A stretch of 32,995 nt of DNA, from contig CAYHKY010000004.1 of NCBI GenBank assembly GCA_964357355.1, positions 1-32,995 of the forward strand, given 5' to 3'. Under the pieces are notes generated by a model. The model saw nothing but the letters and a program-made list of their open reading frames with translations. It was not told where the DNA came from and ran no database searches. Below are positions 1 to 6,700 of this stretch, one piece after another (positions within the stretch are counted from its first letter, which is position 1; each line of letters opens with the position of its first letter). This DNA comes from CAYHKY01 sp964357355 (GTDB taxonomy: Bacteria > Patescibacteriota > Microgenomatia > UBA10105). The translations under genes were made by a program, and so were the position numbers.

Positions 1-54
1 TCCTCCTATACACATAGCCTACAAGATTACTAATTACGCAGCAAGTCTATTATA

Positions 55-83
55 TTGTCAAAAAGGCTATAAAGTGGGATAAT
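55..83 (+). promoter_or_regulatory. Promoter of the squalene/phytoene-synthase-like gene
   Basis: TTGTCA at 55-60 and GATAAT at 78-83 are separated by 17 bp, and each differs from consensus at one base. Only 10 nt separate the -10 box from the ATG at 94, so the transcript would start almost at the start codon (leaderless). Seen in sequence; no expression data. Confidence 0.6.
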
Positions 84-93
84 TCCTTCTTAA

Positions 94-984
94 ATGACAG
101 GCGAGACTAGCAAATATTCCCCAGCCAAAGATCAGTATTTTACCGCAAAAGTCCTGGCTAAAATTCACCCTCTTTTTGGAGAACGGGGTAAAATGGCTAT
201 AGGAATTTATACATATTTTAGATGGTTGGATGATACTTTGGATGAACCAAGTCAACTGACCCAAACGCAAAAACTCGAAATTTTGGACAGACAGCGACGA
301 TTAATAACCGGAGAAATTTTCCAACAGCGTACAAATATGGAAATATTCTATATGTCCTTACCCTGGAGCGCTGTCCGTGATCCGCATTCCCAGTTAACAA
401 TGCAAATGATAGGGATTATTGATTCATTTGTGAATGACGTCAGACATCAGGGTTGTTTGCCGAGAACAAAAAAAGAAATTGCAGATCATTACATAAAAAC
501 ATTATTTCATTCGTTCTCCACCATGAATATAGTATTAAATGGAAATGTTCCGCAACAATCAGAAGGACTAATGACGTTTTTAAAAGCATGGAGTGAAATT
601 GCTTCTTTAAAGGATTTAGAAAAAGATCTACAAGTGTATATGCTTCAAGTTGGTTTTGAGAAAAATGAAGCAGAGCAAATAACAGAAATCCCGACTCCCG
701 CTGAAAGGAGAGTAGAAGCAATAAGAATTTATGATCGCCAACGATTTTACGCTGAAAAATACAAAGCATTGGCAGAATTGATAAATTCCAGTATGTCTTT
801 AAAAGACTTAAACTTTCCTTTTTGGCAAACTGCCTTAAGCTTACTTTACATGCAGCGTGCTTATTTAAAAACTTGGTTTACCGTTCGATATCCCAAAAAT
901 GAGATACTTAGTAAAATGAAAAGAGAAGGTCTAAAAGTAAAAGTAAAAAGATTAATTCAACAAGACAAAAAGTCTTACATATAA
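94..984 (+). CDS. Squalene/phytoene synthase-like prenyltransferase
   Basis: The 296-residue protein resembles head-to-head (class I trans) isoprenyl diphosphate synthases. The first Asp-rich motif is DDTLD at residues 46-50, set in the context YFRWLDDTLDEP. A second DxxxD, D174-D178 (DLEKD), lies where the family keeps its second metal-binding motif. Family members condense two C15 or C20 prenyl diphosphates to squalene, dehydrosqualene or phytoene at the membrane face, using Mg2+. The length is normal for the family. No desaturase, cyclase or other isoprenoid gene is nearby, so the product cannot be named. The start at 94 is chosen because a consensus promoter places transcription 2-4 nt upstream; there is no Shine-Dalgarno sequence. 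The sequence is divergent, and a family member with a different role is possible. Confidence 0.7.
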   Translation: MTGETSKYSPAKDQYFTAKVLAKIHPLFGERGKMAIGIYTYFRWLDDTLDEPSQLTQTQKLEILDRQRRLITGEIFQQRTNMEIFYMSLPWSAVRDPHSQLTMQMIGIIDSFVNDVRHQGCLPRTKKEIADHYIKTLFHSFSTMNIVLNGNVPQQSEGLMTFLKAWSEIASLKDLEKDLQVYMLQVGFEKNEAEQITEIPTPAERRVEAIRIYDRQRFYAEKYKALAELINSSMSLKDLNFPFWQTALSLLYMQRAYLKTWFTVRYPKNEILSKMKREGLKVKVKRLIQQDKKSYI

Positions 985-1051
985 GGAAAGTAACGGTCAG
1001 AAATTAGCAGGTACAAAATGCTGAGTCTTAATATTTCGCCAGGTCTTCAAT

Positions 1052-1388
1052 TTAGCCGTTTTTCTGTTCTTTTAATTGGGATTTAACCCAAAATTCAGTT
1101 TCCCGCGCATTTAAATACTCATCATGAAGTTTTTGAGTAGTACGTAATTCCATCAATAAGCACTTTCCTAACTATATTTACATTACCTTTAACTACATTT
1201 TCATCAGCGGAAACTATTTTGATACTCTTAATCTTCGGTATTACTGTAATTCCCTTTAGTAAAACATTCGTTAAAATTGAAGTCGATGTTTCATGTCTAT
1301 TGAGAAATATACGTTTATAATCTTCTGGGGATAAATCACGGTCTGTTTGCCAATAGAAGCAATTTTGCCTGTTTGTAAGGTCAATCAT
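1052..1388 (-). pseudogene. Hypothetical protein, frameshifted near its 3' end
   Basis: An 88-codon frame runs from the ATG at 1388 to a TGA at 1122 and ends in ITYYSKTS. In another frame, directly past a run of five A on the coding strand (1130-1134), reading continues as LHDEYLNARETEFWV and onward to a TAA at 1052-1054. Removing one A from the run joins the frames into a protein of about 110 residues with a charged helical tail. This suggests a recent frameshift, a sequencing slip, or slippage during expression. No family is recognised. The gene stands alone on the minus strand beside a toxin-antitoxin pair and has its own promoter. Confidence 0.45.
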
Positions 1389-1398
1389 ATACCAACGA

Positions 1399-1426
1399 AT
1401 TATAGCAGAAGTCGGTGAGCTTTAAA
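1399..1426 (-). promoter_or_regulatory. Promoter of the frameshifted hypothetical gene
   Basis: On the minus strand, TTTAAA (1426-1421), a 16-bp spacer and a perfect TATAAT (1404-1399) precede the ATG at 1388 by 10 nt. The predicted transcript is leaderless or nearly so, matching several other genes in the window. Confidence 0.5.
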
Positions 1427-1548
1427 GCGGAAATAAGTTGTTTTATGTGACTGGAAATCCTAGTACACCGACGCGTACCATGTTCGAACTCTTTTATGAA
1501 CTTTTTAACTTTATAAATACACACAGATTAGTGCTTGAGGGTATTTAG

Positions 1549-1974
1549 CTATTTTTCAAATATTTGGAGAAATTGATCCGCATTTAAGATTTTTATTCTT
1601 TTGTAATTCCTAAGTTGTAATAATTCTCTATCACCGGTTATTATATATTGACATTGTCCTGTAGAAGCTGCTTCAAGAACTCTATTATCAGGTTCATCTT
1701 TTAAGATATGAAGAGAGACTTTTGGATTAACAAGTTTTGTTTTTCTTTTAATTAATATTTGTATTTTCTCGCACTTCTCCGCTAATAATGGGAACTTTTT
1801 GAAAATTATATCTTGAAATTCTACCATTAAAACAGGAGAGGTTATAGCTTGAATTTGTTTATTTAAGACCAATTGAAGAATTTTTCTAGGTTTACCCCCA
1901 AATCCTATTGCGGAAATTAAAATATTTGTATCAAGAATTACCTTTAATTTACTTTTGTTTGTGTCTATACTCAT
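1549..1974 (-). CDS. PIN-domain ribonuclease toxin
   Basis: This is a small PIN-family protein of the type annotated as a putative toxin-antitoxin toxin component. PIN toxins are Mg2+-dependent ribonucleases. With the start at 1974 (141 aa), the acidic residues expected for the active site are D15 (in VILDTNILISA), E52 (PVLMVEFQD), D96 (KDEPDNRVLEAA) and D115 (TGDRELL). The order and spacing fit the family. An in-frame ATG at 1995 would add seven residues; I prefer 1974 because PIN proteins usually begin just before the VxLDTN strand. Either start overlaps the end of the RHH antitoxin gene, so the two are probably translationally coupled, with the antitoxin first. Regulation probably runs through the palindromic operator ahead of the antitoxin. 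Confidence 0.8.
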   Translation of the reverse strand: MSIDTNKSKLKVILDTNILISAIGFGGKPRKILQLVLNKQIQAITSPVLMVEFQDIIFKKFPLLAEKCEKIQILIKRKTKLVNPKVSLHILKDEPDNRVLEAASTGQCQYIITGDRELLQLRNYKRIKILNADQFLQIFEK

Positions 1975-2194
1975 ACACCATTCTGCTAATTTCATCTTCG
2001 TCTTTAATCCCCATTTCTTGCATTACTTTTTCACCAAGCTTAAATATTTCCTCCCATTCACTTTTGTCCTCCAAATATACCCTCAGAGCTTCACGAATGA
2101 GTTCGCTACGGTTTCTATATTCCTTTTTAGCAACAAGATCTACTTTTTTAAGTAAATCTATAGGAAGTGCTATATTAAGTGTTTGTGTGTACAT
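1949..2194 (-). CDS. Ribbon-helix-helix antitoxin
   Basis: This protein of about 81 residues has an N-terminal RHH (CopG/MetJ-like) DNA-binding fold: a short basic/polar strand (QTLNIALP), then two helices with the typical NRSELIREALRVYLE signature. The acidic C-terminal tail would wrap and neutralise the partner toxin. It precedes and overlaps the PIN gene, the standard antitoxin-toxin order. A TTG at 2200 lies in frame two codons upstream, but the ATG at 2194 is 8 nt from the -10 box and is the better start. RHH antitoxins usually repress their own operon, and a 19-bp palindrome covers the promoter here. Confidence 0.82.
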   Translation of the reverse strand: MYTQTLNIALPIDLLKKVDLVAKKEYRNRSELIREALRVYLEDKSEWEEIFKLGEKVMQEMGIKDEDEISRMVYEYRHKQK

Positions 2195-2230
2195 ATACAA
2201 TTATTGTATATTATTTGTATATTTTGTCAA
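2193..2230 (-). promoter_or_regulatory. Toxin-antitoxin promoter with palindromic operator
   Basis: On the minus strand, TTGACA (2230-2225), a 16-bp spacer and TACAAT (2208-2203) form a near-consensus promoter. A perfect 19-bp palindrome, atatacaattattgtatat (2193-2211), covers the -10 box and the start codon. The 9-mer ttgtatatt (plus strand) occurs at 2204-2212 and again at 2215-2223, 11 bp or one helical turn apart, as expected for side-by-side binding of RHH dimers. Inferred role: autorepression. Confidence 0.6.
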
Positions 2231-2232
2231 TT

Positions 2233-2249
2233 GTACCCCGTGCCGGATT
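2233..2249 (-). repeat. Duplicated tRNA-Glu 3' end
   Basis: The 17-mer gtaccccgtgccggatt (plus strand) is identical to 2349-2365, the acceptor and T-arm end of the tRNA-Glu gene. The offset is 116 bp. This could be an att-like scar from integration at the tRNA, or a partial tRNA duplication. The rest of the tRNA is not present here. Confidence 0.6.
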
Positions 2250-2277
2250 TAGCCAAGGCCACTCACCAGCACTAATG

Positions 2278-2330
2278 CTCTCCTTCGATTTTACTCAGGA
2301 TCGCAAAGTGCTGGATTGCGAACCGGTATC
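2278..2330. repeat. Dispersed repeat remnant (SFDF.QDR type)
   Basis: The stretch containing ccttcgattttactcagg resembles a short repeat common between bacterial genes, whose chance translation reads SFDFxQDR. It fills the gap between the two copies of the tRNA-Glu 3' end. I see no gene in it. Recognition is from memory of the motif, not from a search. Confidence 0.35.
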
Positions 2331-2349
2331 CGGTTCTCATCCGAATAAG

Positions 2350-2423
2350 TACCCCGTGCCGGATTCGAACCGGCGATTCTCTGGCTGAAAACCAGATGTC
2401 CTAGGCCGCTAGACGAACGGGGC
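2350..2423 (-). tRNA. tRNA-Glu (TTC anticodon)
   Basis: The minus strand folds as a cloverleaf. The acceptor strand is GCCCCGT, pairing with ACGGGGT through a terminal G-U pair. The anticodon stem TCTGG/CCAGA encloses the loop TTTTCAG with anticodon TTC. The T-arm is CCGGTTCGAATCCGG. The discriminator is A, and the 3' CCA is not encoded (CTT follows), so a CCA-adding enzyme is required. The D-arm region (TCGTCTAGCGG) is typical of bacterial tRNA-Glu. Confidence 0.93.
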
Positions 2424-2582
2424 ACAAAAATATTAAAGATCAAATCATTAAAAAACCAAATTTAAAAGAAAGTTTTCGATTTAACTTGTCAAGTATATAC
2501 AATCACTTATAAAATACTCTTTCCCCCACATTTTATCAAATTCAGCACAAAGTAACAAAATTTATCTTATACCACAACCACA

Positions 2583-2606
2583 ACTCCCCTCCTCCGGCAG
2601 GGGAGT
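2583..2606 (-). terminator. Hairpin downstream of the MscS-like gene
   Basis: The arms actcccct (2583-2590) and aggggagt (2599-2606) form an 8-bp GC-rich stem with an 8-nt loop, 33 bp past the stop of the minus-strand gene. No T-tract follows, so it may be a repeat element or an mRNA-stabilising hairpin, not a true intrinsic terminator. Confidence 0.35.
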
Positions 2607-2638
2607 ATAGATGTTTAGAGAAAACATAATCTGTTGTA

Positions 2639-3304
2639 TTACTTATTTTCCAAACGATTTCTCAGTCCGTGAAGCACGTCTCTGGCTGTGTCCTGACCAC
2701 CCAATCCAAACGCCAACCCACCAGCCAGTGCCAACATTGCTACAACTCCGGTAAATAGTATACGGATCAGGTCTGCTGCTACATCTAATTGATGCAGTAC
2801 TAATAGTGTTGTAAACACATAGATACTGTATCGGGCCATTGTTGCCAACACTCCCGCAGAATGCGTACCCAACCCTTTTGCCCCGTGCCGTACTACTTCA
2901 GAAACCAGATTTCCTATAACCACACCTACCAACCCCATGACAACTGCGATAAAGACATTTGGTAAGTACAAAAGCAATTGATTTAGGACATCTCCGACTT
3001 TTCGGATACCCCAGGTCTCAACTGCGGCAACTAAAAACAGGATCATGACCGTCCACCGCAACAATTCTCCAAATAACTCCGGCCAAACCTTGAGGTCAAA
3101 GCCTGTAGGTACATTGGCATCTTTTGCGATTTTATCTAGTTTCAAGAAGTTGAAAAATCCACTTACGACCTGTTTCACTATGCCTGAAACCAACATACCA
3201 ACTAACAAAAGGAGTAACCCGGCTATAAATTGCGGTAAATAGAGTGCTAAACCCGTAAAAAAACTCGATATAATCGAAGTTACCAATTGAGGAACGTTCA
3301 CCAT
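2639..3304 (-). CDS. MscS-type conserved TM-helix membrane protein
   Basis: This 221-residue integral membrane protein has about five hydrophobic segments. Near residues 18-45 is a helix of the kind seen in MscS-like conserved TM-helix repeats (PF05552 type). It ends with a Gly/Ala-rich segment, LALAGGLAFGLGGQDTARD, typical of the pore-lining helix of that family, followed by a short basic tail. It lacks the large cytoplasmic beta domain of full MscS, so it may be a small channel-like protein of unknown gating. It stands alone. A strong Shine-Dalgarno (GGAGGTGA) just upstream of the ATG is exceptional here, where most genes have none, and suggests translation of a leadered mRNA. Confidence 0.72.
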   Translation of the reverse strand: MVNVPQLVTSIISSFFTGLALYLPQFIAGLLLLLVGMLVSGIVKQVVSGFFNFLKLDKIAKDANVPTGFDLKVWPELFGELLRWTVMILFLVAAVETWGIRKVGDVLNQLLLYLPNVFIAVVMGLVGVVIGNLVSEVVRHGAKGLGTHSAGVLATMARYSIYVFTTLLVLHQLDVAADLIRILFTGVVAMLALAGGLAFGLGGQDTARDVLHGLRNRLENK

Positions 3305-3310
3305 TTATTT

Positions 3311-3380
3311 CACCTCCCTTACTCAGTCATGGCCTTAAAAGGCCTCATCCAGCTTAGGGAGTAACCGAGGTAGTTGTCAA
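3311..3380 (-). promoter_or_regulatory. Promoter and structured leader of the MscS-like gene
   Basis: On the minus strand, TTGACA (3380-3375), an 18-bp spacer and a weak -10 TAAGCT (3356-3351) precede a leader of about 40 nt. The leader holds a GGCCT/AGGCC hairpin (3331-3344) and a perfect GGAGGTGA ribosome site. An outer inverted repeat, ctccct (3314-3319) with agggag (3356-3361), overlaps the ribosome site on one side and the -10 on the other. It could act as an operator, or sequester the ribosome site if transcription starts further upstream. Confidence 0.4.
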
Positions 3381-3694
3381 GAAGAGATTTCCAATGAAAC
3401 GCTGGAAATCAGGCAACATATTGTGTTCGTATGTCTAAATCATTTCACATCTATATTTGAGCATAGCCTACATACTTGAATTTGTTCCCTGCCTCGCCGG
3501 CAGGCAGGCGGCGATATACCCTTTTAAGCTGCTATTGTTCCGATTAAATCGGGACAAACCAGCGTAAGACGGGTATAAAAGTAAATGATCGGAAACCTGT
3601 GTTAATTCACTGTATGTATACGGTTCAAATTTCCTGAGATAAAAAACTCAGCTTCTCCCCGATATTTATTTCACAGCCTTCTGCCCATGCAGGC

Positions 3695-3723
3695 TTGTTA
3701 AGTAATTAGATTTCATGTATAAT
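3695..3723 (+). promoter_or_regulatory. Promoter of the first glycan operon
   Basis: TTGTTA (3695-3700), a 17-bp spacer and an extended -10 TGTATAAT (TATAAT at 3718-3723) precede the giant fusion gene. The leader would be about 45 nt. A second TATAAT overlaps just downstream (near 3726-3731). No terminator is visible between here and 12419, so the five genes are probably co-transcribed. Confidence 0.6.
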
Positions 3724-3776
3724 CCTATAATCATTTTATGTGGGATACATAACAGTTATTTTTATTACTTAATTTT

Positions 3777-6700
3777 ATGGCAAAACTTGATGTCATTATT
3801 CCTGTAAAAAACGAAGCTCACAATCTCGCGGAACTCGTTTACCGGACGAGTTTAGCGTTAAATAAGGCTGAAGTAACTTTTCGTTTGATTTTTGTTGATG
3901 ACCATTCTATTGACCAAACAGAAAATTTGCTAAACACGCTAAAAGATAAATATCCCATAATTTATCACAAAAAGATTGGCAAACCCGGAAAAGCCTATTC
4001 CATAATAGAAGGGGCAAAATTGGCCGAAACTGAATTCGTCGTGATGCTTGACGCAGATCTCCAATATCCGCCAGAAGCCATACCCAAAATGTTTGCAGAA
4101 ACCGAACATTTCGGCGTTGTGGTAGGCAACCGCTTGTCTTATAAGGGTTCGCTTATCCGTAAAATGTCTTCACGTCTCAATGCATTTCTTTTCGGAAGGA
4201 TGCTTTTTGGACTACGAGTCGACGTCCAATCAGGCCTAAAAATCTTTCGCCGGGACATTATAGATAACCTGGACCACCGGTTTCTAAACCCATGGTCATT
4301 TGATATTCCGCTATTGGTAACCGCGCGGGAACTGGGATTAACAATTGGAGCTATACCAATCCAGTTTGAAGGCCGCAGGAACGGCAAATCAAAAATTTCA
4401 TTTTTTAGAACAGCACACCAAATAGCCACCAGCGCACTCGGAATGAAGTTTTTCCGGAAGCGTTTCTATCACATCAAAAGCAGCAAAACAATAAATATGT
4501 TGGGAGCCGGAATTGCCTTCAAGCGAAAACGCTACATCACTCATTCTACCCTGTCACACAATAAATCAGCTCTGGAAACATTTACCTTCATGCAATTATT
4601 TGTATTGATGTTGGTAACAGGCTTTGCTTTGGGCAACCTGATACTTCAACCCATAATGACATTATCCGTAATAGTCGCAATATTGTCAGCGATTTATTTC
4701 TTGGATGCGGTATTTAACGCAATTGTCACATTCAAAAGTCTGCATTTTCCTCCGGAAATCGCGGTGTCTCAGGAAGAAATCCTAAAACTTGAAACTAAGA
4801 TTCTCCCAACATACACCATTCTTTGCCCTCTTTATCGGGAAGCCCACGTGTTACCCCAATTTCTTTCCGCAATTAACGAAATAGACTGGCCGAAACACCG
4901 ACTTGACGTACTCCTGCTTCTTGAAGCCGACGATCAGGAAACCATTTCCGCCGTTTTTAACATGCAATTACCTGATTACCTCAGGACGCTGATAGTTCCC
5001 GATTCCCGACCGAAAACCAAACCAAAAGCGCTTAACTTCGGGCTTGCGCACGCCAAAGGTAAATTCACCGTCATTTATGACGCTGAAGACAGGCCTGACC
5101 CCTTGCAATTAAAGAAAGCGTATCTTGGTTTCGGAAAATTACCGGCAAATGTAGCCTGTCTCCAGGCAAAACTGAATTATTTCAACCCACACCAAAATCT
5201 TTTGACACGCCTGTTTACCGCTGAATATTCATTGTGGTTTGATGTGATATTACCGGGGCTTCAATCCATAGACACTGCCATCCCGCTGGGCGGAACCAGT
5301 AACCACTTCCGGACCGAAACACTAAAACAATTATTGGGATGGGATGCATTTAACGTCACTGAAGACGCTGACCTTGGTGCCCGGCTTTTTGCCGATGGAT
5401 ACAAAACTGCTATTTTTGACTCTACGACTTTGGAAGAAGCCAACTCCTCGCTCTCAAACTGGATCAGGCAACGTTCACGCTGGATAAAAGGGTATTTTCA
5501 GACTTACCTGGTACATACGCGCCATCCTCTTACATTGTGGCGGAAATACGGAATTCATGCATTCATTTTTCAACTGGTTATCGGACTGCGTATATCATTC
5601 ATGCTGATAAATCCCATTTTGTGGGTCGCTACAATCTCTTATTTCGTCTTTTACAGACACGTCGGACCGTTTATAGAATCGCTTTACCCGGCAGGTGTTT
5701 TTTATATGGCTGCAATTTCTCTCGTTTTTGGCAACTTTCTTTATCTCTATAGCTATATGATTGGGACAGCCAAAAGAGAACACTGGACAGTTGTCAAATA
5801 CGTCTTCTTGATCCCCATATACTGGCTGATGGTTTCGGTTGCCGCGGTGGTAGCATTTGTGCAGCTATTTACCAAACCGCATTACTGGGAAAAAACGCAC
5901 CATGGATTGGATCTAGGTAAGCATTTTACTAAGGATGCAGATATTGCTCATGCACGTAGGCAATTGTCCCTGGGTGCCAGAGTCGGTGGTAAAAAATTAA
6001 ATTATGCTTCACTTATCGCCGGCGGAAGCATCCTAGTATTGGCTAACGGCCTGGTAAATATCATCAATTTCGTAAACAGCGCATATCTCGGGCGGACGCT
6101 GACATTGGAAGAGTTCGGTCTCGTTACTACCTTCGGAGGCTTTCTCCAAGTTGCCAGCGTTTTTATAGTCGCATTCGGATCAACCATGACTCACCGCAGC
6201 GCGTATCTTCTGGGTAAATTTGGCAAACCGATCAGAGAGTTCTTGATTCGTTCACAAAAAATTGCCCTCAGGGCAGCATTGATCGTTACGGGAGTATGGT
6301 TGATGACACTTCCATATCTCAAACCATATTTTAATACGCAAAGTTTTATGCCGTTTTTACTTTTTACCCCCGTATGGCTAGTAGGCACAATCGCTGCCGT
6401 AATCAACGGGTTCCTGTTTGGCAATCTTTACTTTATGGCACTTGCAGGCATCGTCGTAATTGAAGCACTCATCAAATTGGGCCTTGCAGTAATATTCACT
6501 CTTTCAGGCAACGGATCACTGGTATATGCTTCCATCCCCATCTCAATGTCGGTGGCAACCATTTTGTCGCTTTTAGTCTTGCGTTCTGTTCCGTTACAAT
6601 CCGTCTCAGAGAAGCCGGAACAAACCAGATTTCCCCGGAAGTTTTTTGGAGTTGCCGTACTCAACAGAGTCACTGCTGCTCTCTTTTTGAGCTTGGATGT

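Larger units (their letters stand above)
3305..3776. other. Intergenic region with dispersed palindromes
   Basis: No convincing gene is present in these 472 bp between divergent genes. Besides the promoters at each end it holds three hairpins: GATTTCCA/TGGAAATC (3386-3393 with 3403-3410), CCTGCCT/AGGCAGG (3488-3494 with 3502-3508), and CCGAT/ATCGG (3540-3552). There is also a distant inverted pair, tataccc (about 3515) with gggtata (about 3571). The GC-rich palindromes look like the short mobile repeats common in such genomes. Confidence 0.5.

Noticed and set aside
1381..1524. A 47-codon GTG ORF on the minus strand, ending in an 8-bp overlap with the ATG at 1388.
   Set aside because: It reads protein-like, but has no ribosome site, needs a GTG start, and contains the promoter of the next gene. 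Too weak to call a gene.
2179..2388. A plus-strand ORF across the tRNA and its flanking repeat.
   Set aside because: It is antisense to the tRNA-Glu gene and its translation (SFDFTQDR, PVPDSNRRF) is a known artefact of repeats and tRNA genes.
2461..2492. A tRNA-Glu promoter with TTGACA at 2492-2487 (minus strand).
   Set aside because: The -35 is perfect, but the hexamer 17 bp downstream (TCTTTT) is a poor -10, so the promoter is not called.
3305..3360. A riboswitch upstream of the MscS-like gene.
   Set aside because: There is a hairpin and an inverted repeat near the ribosome site, but no known aptamer pattern fits, and the likely transcript start excludes the outer arm. Kept only as a structured leader.
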